Assembly (NCBI RefSeq): GCF_900187885.1
Contig: NZ_FYEK01000022.1
Coordinates: 60,001-124,000 of the forward strand
Length of the DNA: 64,000 nucleotides
Direction: 5' to 3'
DNA from: Thermoflexus hugenholtzii JAD2
GTDB taxonomy: Bacteria; Chloroflexota; Anaerolineae; Thermoflexales; Thermoflexaceae
Shown: piece after piece, positions 49,534 through 58,639 of the stretch
Layout of the letters: each line of letters starts with the position of its first letter
Position numbering within the stretch: the first letter of the stretch is position 1
Notes under the pieces: model-generated
Database searches by the model: none
Told to the model about the DNA's origin: nothing
Seen by the model: only the letters and a program-made list of their open reading frames with translations
Position numbers and translations under genes: made by a program

Positions 49534-50155
49534 CGCTTTCCCTCCTGACTTGCTATATAACGGCGCGACCCCTGATCTTGAAGCAACCGAACAGGCTTTA
49601 TCCATCAGGAAGAGATCATCTCTCCCGGCGTGCCTGGTCGATCTCTTCGGCCGACGGCGCCGACCCCAGATCCGCGCACAGGCCCCACAACGATTTCCGC
49701 GGGGCAGACCTCATCGACATGAACTCGCGCTAGATGTCCGAAGCGATCTGCTCGATTCAACGCACTTTGTTCAACAACGAGAGCGGCTTGATCAGGTCCA
49801 TCGCTTCCTCAAGGGTCGCCGTCTTCTCCACCGCTTACCTCCGCCAGCCTTGGCCCCCCACCGAGCCCGACATCGTCCGGCATCCCGCCGGGGCGGAGCG
49901 GTGCAGGGAGAAAGCCTTCGGTCGGGGGCCCGCTCCTCGCTCGGTTCCTCTTTAGGCCGAACCGGAAGCGGTCGAGTTGTTCCTCCCCCCGCGAGCCCAG
50001 ATTCATTCACTGCTCCTCCCCTCTACAGGCCGGGGAACCCTTGCGATCTATCCCCACCCTGTGCGCCGCGCCTTCCCTGTTTCGCTGTATATTTTACCGA
50101 TGGACCATGTATCGCCTGAGAGCCAGGCGGATTCCGTCTTCTGGGAGCCTCACGG
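49534..50155. other. 622-bp region between the ASCH gene and the NAD(P)H-hydrate repair gene
   Basis: It contains a decayed antitoxin (separate entry). The remaining 49840-50155 has no supportable gene and no well-formed promoter, only an AT-rich patch (GTATATTTTACC near 50090) that may serve the plus-strand gene starting at 50156. Confidence 0.5.
49605..49831 (-). pseudogene. Dead VapB-like antitoxin gene
   Basis: From a GTG at 49831 with GGAGG eight bases upstream, one frame reads VEKTATLEEAMDLIKPLSLL NKVR, TGA, IEQIASDI, TAG, REFMSMRSAPRKSLWGLCAD, then LGSAPSAEEIDQARREMISS and TGA. The C-terminal KSLWGL.ADLG.APSAEEIDQARREM pattern is that of antitoxins paired with PIN toxins. Two in-frame stops (replacing a Leu and a Glu codon) inactivate it. 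The expected toxin after 49605 is missing; only a few possible codons remain before the ASCH gene. Confidence 0.75.
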
Positions 50156-51841
50156 ATGAAAGCGCTCACCGTCGCGCAGATGCGCCAGGCGGAGGCCGCG
50201 GCGGACGCCGCTGGCCACACCTACGCGCGGATGATGGAACGGGCCGGCCAGGCGGTGGCCGCCGAGATCATGCGACGGATGCCCGTCCAGGGCCGGCGGA
50301 TCCTGGTGCTGGTCGGCCCCGGCAACAACGGGGGGGACGGCCTGACGGCGGCCCGCCTGCTGAAAGAGGCCGGGGCGGAGGTGGCCTGTTACCTCCTCAA
50401 ACCCCGGGAGGAGACCGATCCCGTCTTCCAGGCGGCGAAGGCGGCCGGCTGCTTCATCGCCCAGGCCGGCGACGACCGCACGTGGCGGGTGCTCCGCCTC
50501 TGGGTCCGTAGCGCCGCGGTCATTGTCGACGCCCTGCTGGGGACCGGGACCACGCGCCCGCTGGAGGGGGACCTGTTGCGGATGCTCCAGATCGTGCGCG
50601 CCGAGGTGAGCGATCGGCGGCCGTGGCCGGTCTCCTTCTTCGCCCCGGGCACCCCGCTAACTCCGGCAGCCTGGATCTCCCGGGTGCCCCCTGAGCCTTG
50701 GCTGGTGGCCGTGGATGGGCCCACCGGGATGAACTACGACACCGGGGAGCTGGACCCCAACGCCTTCCACGCCGATCTCACCGTGACCTTTGCGCATCCG
50801 AAGGTCGGTCACTTCCGGTTCCCGGCCGCGCACGCCGTGGGCGAGCTGGTGGTGGCGGACATCGGGATCGATCCGAAGTGGGTCCCGGAAGGTGCCTTCG
50901 AGGTGATGGACGCGGCGATGGCGCGGACCTGGCGTCCCCCACGCCCGGCGGACGCCCACAAGAACACGTTCGGGAAGGTCGCGGTGGTGGCGGGTTCCAC
51001 GAACTACCCGGGCGCGCCCGGGCTGGCCGCCCACGCGGCGGCGCGCGTCGGCGCCGGATGGGTCACCCTGGCGATCCCTCGAACGATCTACCCGGTCCTG
51101 GCGGCGCGGACGGCGGAGATCACCTACATCCTGCTGCCCGACGAGCTCGGCGTCCTGATCCCCGATGCGGTGGAGGTGCTGGCGAAGGCCGTTGAGGGCT
51201 ACGCCGCCATGGTCCTCGGGCCGGGCCTCACCCAGGAGAAGGAAGCGGTGGCCTTTGTCCATCGGATGTTCGGAATGGAAAGGGCCCTGAAGCGGGGACG
51301 CCTGGGCTTCCAGATTGAGACGGAGGCCGCGGAGGCCCCATCGCCCGCCTTCTCCTGGCCGCCTCTGATCGTGGACGCCGACGGCCTCAACGCCATCGCC
51401 CAGGCCCGGGAGTGGGCGGCCCGGCTCCCCGGACCCGCCATCCTCACCCCGCATCCCGGCGAGATGGCCCGGCTGACCGGGCTGGAGAAAGGGGCCATCG
51501 AGGCGGATCGCCTGGGGATCGCCCGGCAGTTCGCCCAGGCCTGGGGCCATGTGGTGGTGCTGAAGGGCGCCTTCACGGTGGTAGCGGCCCCCGATGGCCG
51601 GGTCTTGGTGATGCCCTTCGCCAACCCGGCGATGGCCACCGCCGGGACGGGGGATGTGCTGGCAGGAGCCATCGCGGGCCTGCGGGCCCAGGGCCTGGGG
51701 CCCTTCGAGGCGGCCGCCCTGGGCGCCTACCTGCACGGCCTGGCCGGTGAGCGCGCCCGCGCGGAGATCGGGGAGGCCGGCGTGACCGCCGGGGACCTGA
51801 TCCCCCGCCTCCCCATGGCCCTCCGGGCTCTGGGCGGATGA
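50156..51841 (+). CDS. nnr: Bifunctional NAD(P)H-hydrate epimerase and dehydratase
   Basis: A 561-aa repair enzyme. The N-terminal YjeF_N epimerase shows VGPGNNGGDGLTAARLL and DALLGTGTTRPLEG. The C-terminal carbohydrate-kinase-like dehydratase shows KVAVVAGSTNYPGAPGLAAH, LGPGLTQ, LTPHPGEMARLTG and NPAMATAGTGDVLAG. It repairs damaged NADHX/NADPHX, important at high temperature. A Pro/Phe-rich insertion lies near residues 140-175. The stop overlaps the next start (ATGA). Confidence 0.95.
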   Translation: MKALTVAQMRQAEAAADAAGHTYARMMERAGQAVAAEIMRRMPVQGRRILVLVGPGNNGGDGLTAARLLKEAGAEVACYLLKPREETDPVFQAAKAAGCFIAQAGDDRTWRVLRLWVRSAAVIVDALLGTGTTRPLEGDLLRMLQIVRAEVSDRRPWPVSFFAPGTPLTPAAWISRVPPEPWLVAVDGPTGMNYDTGELDPNAFHADLTVTFAHPKVGHFRFPAAHAVGELVVADIGIDPKWVPEGAFEVMDAAMARTWRPPRPADAHKNTFGKVAVVAGSTNYPGAPGLAAHAAARVGAGWVTLAIPRTIYPVLAARTAEITYILLPDELGVLIPDAVEVLAKAVEGYAAMVLGPGLTQEKEAVAFVHRMFGMERALKRGRLGFQIETEAAEAPSPAFSWPPLIVDADGLNAIAQAREWAARLPGPAILTPHPGEMARLTGLEKGAIEADRLGIARQFAQAWGHVVVLKGAFTVVAAPDGRVLVMPFANPAMATAGTGDVLAGAIAGLRAQGLGPFEAAALGAYLHGLAGERARAEIGEAGVTAGDLIPRLPMALRALGG

Positions 51842-52602
51842 GCGAGGCAGCCCTCTACAGGAGCCCGCCCATGGACCCCGAGCAGGAGGATCGGAGGTTC
51901 CCGATCCCGGACCTAAACACGCTTTTGCGGGAGCTGGACCCTCGGGGGCCGCCTCAATGGCGCTGGGTGCATCGGGCAACGCCCGGGGCCCGGCGCATCG
52001 GCGTTCTCCCCGCCTCCTTCAATCCGCCCACCCGCGCCCACGTGGCCCTGGTGGAGGCCGCCCAGGCGGCCTTCGCGCTGGAGGAGGGCGTGTTCCTGCT
52101 GACGCTCCTCCACGTGGAGAAGCCGCTGGTCGGGTTCGGGATGCCGGAGCGGCTGCGCATGCTCCTGGCCATCGCCCGGGCGCGGCCGGCCTGCAGTGTG
52201 GCCCTCTGCAACCGCCCCCGCTTCTTCGAGATGGCGCGGGCCCTCCGGGAGGCAGTGGGGGAGGGGCCCGAGCTCTTCTTCCTGATGGGCGGCGACACCC
52301 TGATCCGCCTGTTCGATCCCCGTTACTATCCGGATATGGCGATCGAAGCGGCCCTGGAGGCCCTGTTCACCACCGCCCATCTGGTCATCGCGCCCCGTCC
52401 CCCATGGGACCTCCCCGCCCTGGAGGCCTTCCTGAACCATCCCGCCCGCGCCCCCTATCGGGAGCGCATCGCGTTCCTCGCGCTCCTCTCCGATCTCGCC
52501 GGGATCTCCTCCACGGAGGTCCGCCAGCGCCTGGCCCGCGGGGAGCCCGTCGACGATCAGGTGCCCCCGGAGATCCTGCCCGATCTCGCCGGCATCCGAT
52601 AG
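51838..52602 (+). CDS. Nicotinamide/nicotinate mononucleotide adenylyltransferase-like protein
   Basis: A 254-aa protein. The nucleotidyltransferase start motif is GVLPASFNPPTRAHVALVEA (the H of GSFNPxHxGH is shifted or written as TRAH), with FLMGGDTLIRLFDPRYY and the C-terminal ISSTEVRQRLARGEPVDD, as in NadD. It probably makes NaAD/NAD, fitting translational coupling to the NAD(P)H-hydrate repair gene. The longer N-terminus (~45 residues before the motif) is unusual for NadD. Confidence 0.8.
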   Translation: MSEAALYRSPPMDPEQEDRRFPIPDLNTLLRELDPRGPPQWRWVHRATPGARRIGVLPASFNPPTRAHVALVEAAQAAFALEEGVFLLTLLHVEKPLVGFGMPERLRMLLAIARARPACSVALCNRPRFFEMARALREAVGEGPELFFLMGGDTLIRLFDPRYYPDMAIEAALEALFTTAHLVIAPRPPWDLPALEAFLNHPARAPYRERIAFLALLSDLAGISSTEVRQRLARGEPVDDQVPPEILPDLAGIR

Positions 52603-52722
52603 CCCGCTCCCCCCCGGACCTTTGTCCCTCCTCGGCGTTTCATACGCTTTTGTAAAATCGGTTTGAAAATGGAGAAACGTGGAGTTTCGGGATCCCTACG
52701 ACGGGGGCGGGGAGGGCCTCGG

Positions 52723-53994
52723 ATGGATAGGCGCCGGAGGATGGGCGGGCGTGGGGGGCGTGGGCAGGCCCTGGTGTTGCTCGGGCTGGCCTTCGCGGGG
52801 TTTCTGGCGCTGGTGGCGCTGGCCATCGACGGCGGCAACGCGTTCGTCCAGCGGCGGCGGGCCCAGAACGCCGCCGACGCCGCCGCCCTCTCCGGCACCC
52901 GACGCCTGTGGGAGATCCGACGCCAGGGCGGGAGCGAGGCGGACCTCCTCGCCGCCTTGCGGGAGGCCATCGACACCCACGGCGTCTTCAACGTGGACGG
53001 CGCCCCCAACGCCTTCGAGGCTTACTATGTGGATGAGAACGGCAACCTCTTGGCGCCCCTCCCATCCGGGACCATCCCGGCGGACGCCCGGGGGGTTCAG
53101 GTCACGGTCATCAACCGGTTCGATGCCTTCTTCGCCGGGGTCTTCGGCTTCGACCCCCTGGAGGTGCGGGCCCTGGCCGTGGCCATTTACCGACCGAGCC
53201 CCGCCTGCGCCCACGCCCTCTTCGCGGAGAACGATCTGCGTGCCCAGTTCGCCTCGCTGGACGTCACCGGCAGCGTCCATGCGGGGACGCGCCTCACTCT
53301 TCAATGGAGCGGCACAATCCGCGGGGTATGTGAATATGGAACCACTGCGGACATCGGATTCGGGGTGCAGTGCCAGGACGGGCGGGTCCAGGTCCCCTTC
53401 CAGCCTCTTCCCGCCCTTTACGCCCCGGAGGACTTCGCCCCCGGCGGCCCGCTGTGGAACGCCTATGGGGGGAACCGTTACTGTATCCGCCCCCAGAACC
53501 CGGGTCAGCCGATCCTCCTCGACGCGCATCCGGCAGGGGCCGCGCATCCGATTCCCAATCAATGCATTACGGCCCAGCGCGTCCGCCTGCAAGATGGCCT
53601 GTATTACCTGGAGGGGGACGCACGGGTTGCTCGAACCCAGGGGATGGGTCCGATCAAGGCCACGGTCACCTTGGCAGCGGTCGGATCCCTCTTCTTGGAC
53701 GACCTGGGCAACCGTTATGAGCTGCGCAATGCCTTGAACGATCCCCAGCGCGGGGCGCCCCTCTTGGTCGCCGGCCGGGCCATCACGATGACGACGATGA
53801 ACCCCTCCGGGTTCACCTGGGTCGGATTGATCTACGCCGCCGGGGGCCCGGTGACCCTGCAAGCCCCGCAAGCGGAGTCCGACCGCGGGGCGATTTATGG
53901 GAAGAACCTTTCCCTGGGATGGGGGACCTTCCGTCTGGTCTTTGATCCCACCGTGTGCCCGGCGGGGGTGACCCGGGTGGAGTTGCGGCGATGA
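52723..53994 (+). CDS. TadG-like secreted/pilus-associated protein
   Basis: A 423-aa protein. After a basic start, GQALVLLGLAFAGFLALVAL is a type IV pilin/TadE-like helix, then ALAIDGGNAFVQRRRAQNAA DAAALSGTR, the typical TadG motif. A large extracytoplasmic region follows with several cysteines. Start placed at ATG 52723 (GGGGAGGG upstream); ATG 52669 is an alternative. It probably works with the following TadC-like gene in a pilus or secretion apparatus. The stop overlaps the next start (ATGA). Confidence 0.82.
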   Translation: MDRRRRMGGRGGRGQALVLLGLAFAGFLALVALAIDGGNAFVQRRRAQNAADAAALSGTRRLWEIRRQGGSEADLLAALREAIDTHGVFNVDGAPNAFEAYYVDENGNLLAPLPSGTIPADARGVQVTVINRFDAFFAGVFGFDPLEVRALAVAIYRPSPACAHALFAENDLRAQFASLDVTGSVHAGTRLTLQWSGTIRGVCEYGTTADIGFGVQCQDGRVQVPFQPLPALYAPEDFAPGGPLWNAYGGNRYCIRPQNPGQPILLDAHPAGAAHPIPNQCITAQRVRLQDGLYYLEGDARVARTQGMGPIKATVTLAAVGSLFLDDLGNRYELRNALNDPQRGAPLLVAGRAITMTTMNPSGFTWVGLIYAAGGPVTLQAPQAESDRGAIYGKNLSLGWGTFRLVFDPTVCPAGVTRVELRR

Positions 53995-54917
53995 GCGGGG
54001 CGATCCTCCTGGGCAGCCTTCTCCTGCTCCTCCTCGGCGCGCTGCTTTATCTCTGGATGGGGGATGAAGAAGAAGAGGAAGCGGAGGATCCGGAGCGCCT
54101 GTCGGCGCGGGAGCGGCTCGCCCGCTGGCTGTCGGAGTGGTGGGCAAGGGCCAGGGAGTGGCATCGCCGGGGGGAGCGGGCCCTCCGCCGGCGCCTGGCC
54201 GAGGCGGATCTCCCCTGGCGCCCGGTCGAGTTCCTCGGGCTGATCCTGGGGACGACGGCCCTGGGGGCGTGGATCGGCCTGGCGATCTACCGGCTGCCCG
54301 GGCTGGTCCTCCTGAGCGCGGCCGCGGGAGCGGCCCTCCCGCTCCTGTTCCTCCGCCACCGCCGGGAGGCCCGACGCCACCGTCTGGAGGGCCAGCTGGC
54401 GGACGCCCTCTTCCTCATCGCCGGGATCCTGCGGACGGGCGGGAGCCTGTATCGGGCCCTCGAGGAGGCCGCCGGGAAGCTCCCTCCGCCCCTCGCCGAC
54501 GAGTTCCGCCGGGTCCTGATCGAGGTCCGGCTGGGTTTCTCCCTCTCGGAGGCCTTGGAGCACATGCGGACGCGGGTGCCCAGCGAGGAGCTCGCCCTGG
54601 CCCTCACCGCCATCCAGATCAACCAGCAGGTGGGCGGGAACCTCGCCGAGTTCCTGGAGCGGGTGGCGATGCGGATCCAGGAGCGGGTTTATCTCCAGAA
54701 CGAGATCCGGACCCTCACCGCGGCCTATCGGCTCAGCGCCCAGATCCTCGCGGCGCTCCCGCTGGTCCTCTGGCTGATCCTCTTCCCCCTCAACCGCCGG
54801 TATATGATGCGTTTCTTCACCAGCGGGGTCGCCGGCTACGCCCTGCTGGGCCTGATGCTCCTTCTGGTCTTGCTGGGCTTTCTGGTCATCCGCCGCATGA
54901 CCCGGCTCTCCGTGTGA
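53991..54917 (+). CDS. TadC-like type II secretion F-domain protein
   Basis: A 308-aa membrane protein. N-terminal helix, acidic patch (EEEEEAEDPERL), a pair of helices, then the T2SF domain with LEGQLADALFLIAGILRTGG, GFSLSEALEHMRTRV and IQINQQVGGNLAEFLERVA, ending in a helix pair. TadC/TadB proteins form the inner-membrane platform of Flp/Tad pili. The usual ATPase (TadA) and a second platform gene are not within the window. Start overlaps tadG-like stop (ATGA). Confidence 0.88.
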   Translation: MSGAILLGSLLLLLLGALLYLWMGDEEEEEAEDPERLSARERLARWLSEWWARAREWHRRGERALRRRLAEADLPWRPVEFLGLILGTTALGAWIGLAIYRLPGLVLLSAAAGAALPLLFLRHRREARRHRLEGQLADALFLIAGILRTGGSLYRALEEAAGKLPPPLADEFRRVLIEVRLGFSLSEALEHMRTRVPSEELALALTAIQINQQVGGNLAEFLERVAMRIQERVYLQNEIRTLTAAYRLSAQILAALPLVLWLILFPLNRRYMMRFFTSGVAGYALLGLMLLLVLLGFLVIRRMTRLSV

Positions 54918-55342
54918 TGGGTCGGGGCGGTGGGTGGCAGAAAGGGCTTCCGCTCAAGCGCCCTGTCGGCGGTCCACGCATCCACCCCGCGGGATCTCCG
55001 TGCGCCCTCATTTGGGTATCTGTGCCTCCGCTCGTGGGCGGTTCCTCCCCCTCGCCATAACCGATCGCAGCGGAAGAAAAGGTCGCGGTGGAAGCCGCTC
55101 CTACGGCATGGAGGCCGAAATGAATTTCGGTTTTACGTGGGAGGGGCTTCAGCCCCGAACCCTTCATCTTTGATCCCGCAAGGGGTCGCGGCTCCTACAA
55201 ACATCGGTCTTTGTCGGGAGGGCTTTCGCCCGGACCCCATGCGTGAGCCCTGCGAAATGTTGCCTGCGGTCCGGGCCTCCCTATAATCCGGGGGAGGGGG
55301 GCCGAAGGGCCCCACGAAACCCGAAAGGGGGTGTTGTCGGCG
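54918..55342. other. 425-bp intergenic region with family A repeats
   Basis: Outside the REP-like hairpins (separate entry) nothing coding is supportable. The last ~60 bp contain GGGGGAGGGGGGCCGAAGGGCC, a short GC hairpin just before the ribosome-binding site of the glycosidase gene; it might be a promoter-proximal structure. No -10/-35 pair is assigned. Confidence 0.45.
55060..55245. repeat. REP-like hairpin repeats (family A), cluster
   Basis: Four hairpin units in a row: GCGGTGGAAGCCGCTCCTAC, GGGGCTTCAGCCCCGAACCC, GGGGTCGCGGCTCCTACAAA and GGGAGGGCTTTCGCCCGGACC, linked by CTTCATCTTTGATC-type spacers. Confidence 0.6.
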
Positions 55343-57142
55343 ATGGCGTTCCCGATGGGCTGGGAGGAGCCCAGGAGTCCGTTCTGCCGGCTGCTGAAGG
55401 ATCGGATCGATCTCCATCACGTGCCCTTCAGCGAACGGTCCTCGCGTATGATGGTGTTCGCCGAGGACCTGCGCCCGGGGGTGCCGGGATTGTTCATCAA
55501 GCTGGCGGAGCGGTGGGAGAAGCAGCAGGAGAAGTTCGGCGACTACCGCCAGCGCCGTCCCATCGTGGAGCGCATGGTCTTCATCGGCCCCGATGGCGAG
55601 CCGTTGCCCGCCTCCTTCACCGCCTACCCCCACGCCGTGTTCTTCCACACCCCCCGCGGGACCATCGGGATGACCTTCAACGATCCGGAGGCCCTCTACT
55701 TCTCGCTTCCTCCAGAGCCCATCGGCTTCCAGTTCGTCGCCCAGGCAGAGACCGCCCGCGCCGATCGCCGGGGCGGGATCCTGCGAGGGGTGCGCAACCT
55801 CGCCTATACGACGAACGCCCGCCTGCGCCTCAATCAAATCGAGTCCGCCGGCCCCGGCCTCTTCCGGGTCACGTTCCTGGTCGAGCCCACCCCGGACGCT
55901 GCCGTCCTGCTGAACATCACCCCTCGCCTCGGATTCAACCGCAGCCTGCGGCCGGCCCTCCCCGTTTTTCAGGAGGCCGAGGCCCGCTGGCACGAGTGGT
56001 TCGCCGCCGCCCCGCCGGTCCACGAAGCCCTGGCCCCCCAGTATTACTACGCCTGGTGGGTGATGCGGGCCGGGCTGATCTCCCCCCGCTTCTACATGAC
56101 CCGCGAGGGGATGACCCCCAGCAAGATCCACTACGTGGGCGTCTGGCAGTGGGACGCCTGCTTCCACGCCCTGGCTTATCGCTATGTGGACCTCAAGCTG
56201 GCGGAGGATCAGATCCGCCTGATCCTGGATCACCAGCGGGAGGACGGGATGATCCCCGATGCGGTGCACGATGAAGGCCGGGTCACCCATCTTCCGCTGC
56301 CGGTGGACGCGGATGTGACCAAGCCGCCGATCACCGCCTGGGCGGCCTGGAAGCTCTACGAGATGGGGGGCGATCGGGATTTCCTGGACGAGATCTACGA
56401 GCCCCTGGTGCGTTGGAATCAGTGGTGGTTCGAACGGAACGATGACGACCGGGACGGCCTGTGTCAGTATAACCACCCTTATTCCTCAGGCTGGGACGAT
56501 TCCCCGGTGTGGGATGAGGGGATGCCGGTGGAGTCGCCGGACCTGAACACCTATTTGGTGATCCAGATGGAGCATCTGGCCTGCATCGCCGAGGTGATCG
56601 GGGAGACGGAGGACGCGGCGCGCTGGCGGGCCGAGGCGGAGGCCCTCACCCGACGCATGATCGCGGCGATGTGGGATGGGGAGGCCGGCCTGTTCTGGCC
56701 GTTGCGGCGGGAGCAGCCGGTGCGCATCAAGACCCCCCTCAGCCTCTACCCACTGCTCACCGGACGCCTCCCCCGGCCCATCGTGGAGCGGCTGGTGGCC
56801 CATCTGCAGGATCCGCACGCCTTCTGGCCGCGCTATCCCATCCCCACCGTGGCCCTGGACGATCCGCACTATAATCCGGAGCAGATGTGGCGCGGCCCCA
56901 CCTGGCTGAACATCAATCGCCTCTTCATCGAGGGGCTGCTCCGGTGTGGATACCCGGAGCTGGCCCGAGAGCTGCGGCGGCGCACCCTCCGGCTGGCCAT
57001 GGGCCATCGCGATCTCTACGAGTATTACCATCCGGAGACCGGGGGACGGCCGCCCCGCGCCGCTCCCATCTTCGGCTGGACCTCGGCGGTGTTCATCGAG
57101 CTGGCCATCGAGGCCAGCCGGGAGCCCGACCTGGAACTTTGA
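55343..57142 (+). CDS. GH63-like (alpha/alpha)6 glycoside hydrolase
   Basis: A 599-aa protein. The catalytic barrel shows GVWQWDACFHALAYRYVDL (Asp as general acid), HQREDGMIPDAVHDEG, RWNQWWFERNDDDRDGLCQY, SGWDDSPVW and, near the end, MWRGPTWLNINRLFIEGLLR with FGWTSAVFIELAIE. This is the trehalase/glucosidase-I/mannosylglycerate hydrolase type. A plausible substrate in a thermophile is glucosyl- or mannosylglycerate. Start placed at ATG 55343 with GAAAGGGGG upstream; GTG 55331 is possible. Confidence 0.85.
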   Translation: MAFPMGWEEPRSPFCRLLKDRIDLHHVPFSERSSRMMVFAEDLRPGVPGLFIKLAERWEKQQEKFGDYRQRRPIVERMVFIGPDGEPLPASFTAYPHAVFFHTPRGTIGMTFNDPEALYFSLPPEPIGFQFVAQAETARADRRGGILRGVRNLAYTTNARLRLNQIESAGPGLFRVTFLVEPTPDAAVLLNITPRLGFNRSLRPALPVFQEAEARWHEWFAAAPPVHEALAPQYYYAWWVMRAGLISPRFYMTREGMTPSKIHYVGVWQWDACFHALAYRYVDLKLAEDQIRLILDHQREDGMIPDAVHDEGRVTHLPLPVDADVTKPPITAWAAWKLYEMGGDRDFLDEIYEPLVRWNQWWFERNDDDRDGLCQYNHPYSSGWDDSPVWDEGMPVESPDLNTYLVIQMEHLACIAEVIGETEDAARWRAEAEALTRRMIAAMWDGEAGLFWPLRREQPVRIKTPLSLYPLLTGRLPRPIVERLVAHLQDPHAFWPRYPIPTVALDDPHYNPEQMWRGPTWLNINRLFIEGLLRCGYPELARELRRRTLRLAMGHRDLYEYYHPETGGRPPRAAPIFGWTSAVFIELAIEASREPDLEL

Positions 57143-57210
57143 TCCCCGCGATTCCGGGAACAGCGCCATGCGGGGGCGGAGGGATCGCACCTACGGCGGG
57201 GAACCTGGGG

Positions 57211-58437
57211 ATGACGCGGATCCAGTTGACCCTGGAACAGATCGCCCACGGCGGCGAGGCCATCGGCCGCCATGAGGGCAAGGTGATCTTCGTCCCCTTC
57301 GGGATCCCCGGGGAGCAGGTGGAGATCGAGGTGGCCGAGGACCACCGCTCGTATGCCCGGGGACGGATCCTCCGGGTGCTCCGCCCGGCGCCGGAGCGGG
57401 TCGATCCGCCGTGCCCCCATTTCGGGACCTGCGGGGGATGCCATTTTCAGCACATCGCCTATGAGGCCCAGCTGCGCCTCAAAGAGGCCGTCGTCCGGGA
57501 TGCCTTGCGCCGCATCGGGAAGATCGAGGACCCGCCGGTGCGTCCGATGATCCCCAGCCCTGATCCCTTCGGCTACCGGAACCAGGTCCAGTTCTCCGTC
57601 TCCGCAGATGGCCACCTGGGCTTCCAGGCCATGCGCTCCCACCGGGTGATCCCGATCACCCGATGCTGGATCGCCCATCCGATGCTCCAGGAGCTCTACG
57701 AGGCCCTGGAGATCGAGGGGCTGCCCCTGCGCCGCCTCACCCTTCGTTGCGGCGTCCGCACCGGGGACCGCATGGTGATCTTCGAGACGGAAGGGGACGA
57801 ACCCCCTCTCCTGGAGACCGATCTGCGGGTCTCCCTCGTCCTGCTCACGCAGGAGGAGAAGGCTGTCCCGCTCATCGGCCTGGATTACCTTACGGAGGAG
57901 GTGGACGGGTTCCGTTTCCGCATCTCCGCGCCCAGTTTCTTCCAGACGAACACCGCGGTGGCGGAAGCCCTCGTTCGCCGGGTTCGGGAGTGGGCGGACC
58001 TGCACGGGACGGAGGCCGTCTTGGATGCCTATGGCGGGGTCGGGCTGTTCGCGGCGCATCTGGCGCCCTTCGCCCGGCGGGTGGTGCTGATCGAGGCGCA
58101 CCCCGCGGCCGCCGCCGACGCCCTTCATAATCTCTCGAGCTTCCCCCACGTGGAGATCCGGATGGGGACGGTGGAGGAGGTGGCGCCCGGGCTGGAGGGC
58201 CCTTTCGATGTGGTCGTGGTGGACCCGCCCCGGACCGGGTGTTCGCCGGAGGCCCTGGAGGCGCTGCGGGCCCTGCGCCCCGCTCGCTGGATTTACGTCT
58301 CCTGCGACCCGGCCACCCTGGCCCGGGACGCCCGGCGCCTGATCGATGCCGGGTATCGCCTGGTGGAGGTCCAGCCGTTCGATATGTTCCCGCAGACCTA
58401 TCACATCGAGACGGTCTCGCTGTTCGTGCGGTCGTAG
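57211..58437 (+). CDS. RlmD/RumA-family RNA (uracil-C5) methyltransferase
   Basis: A 408-aa protein. An N-terminal TRAM domain (LEQIAHGGEAIGRHEGKVIF), an iron-sulphur motif with C68, C74 and C77 (PCPHFGTCGGCHFQH) and a later Cys (ITRCW), then a Rossmann MTase with VLDAYGGVGLFAAHLAPFAR, DVVVVDPPRTG and catalytic Cys in YVSCDPATLARD. It methylates a uridine in 23S rRNA (U1939-type) or tRNA. Start ATG 57211 avoids overlapping the previous gene. Its TAG is followed six bases later by a family B repeat. Confidence 0.93.
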   Translation: MTRIQLTLEQIAHGGEAIGRHEGKVIFVPFGIPGEQVEIEVAEDHRSYARGRILRVLRPAPERVDPPCPHFGTCGGCHFQHIAYEAQLRLKEAVVRDALRRIGKIEDPPVRPMIPSPDPFGYRNQVQFSVSADGHLGFQAMRSHRVIPITRCWIAHPMLQELYEALEIEGLPLRRLTLRCGVRTGDRMVIFETEGDEPPLLETDLRVSLVLLTQEEKAVPLIGLDYLTEEVDGFRFRISAPSFFQTNTAVAEALVRRVREWADLHGTEAVLDAYGGVGLFAAHLAPFARRVVLIEAHPAAAADALHNLSSFPHVEIRMGTVEEVAPGLEGPFDVVVVDPPRTGCSPEALEALRALRPARWIYVSCDPATLARDARRLIDAGYRLVEVQPFDMFPQTYHIETVSLFVRS

Positions 58438-58442
58438 CGACG

Positions 58443-58618
58443 CTGAATGAATTCGGCCTCGGAGGGCCTGTGGCCGACGGTCGGCCTTGAGCGTCGAATG
58501 AATTCGGCCTCGGAGGGCCTTCGGCCGACGGTCGGCCTGCGCCGACCGATACCGTTGCGTCGGCGAAGGCCGACGCTTGGCGCGCAGCGCCTGGGGAGGC
58601 CGATTTCAATCGGCGTGA
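58443..58618. repeat. Family B mosaic repeat, copy 4 (left block doubled)
   Basis: GAATGAATTCGGCCTCGGAG appears twice within 60 bp, then GACGGTCGGCCTGCGCCGACCG, CGTCGGCGAAGGCCGACG, GGCGCGCAGCGCC and GGCCGATTTCAATCGGC. Orientation is inverted relative to copies 1-3. Confidence 0.78.
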
Positions 58619-58639
58619 GAGCGATGGTCGGCCTGGGCG

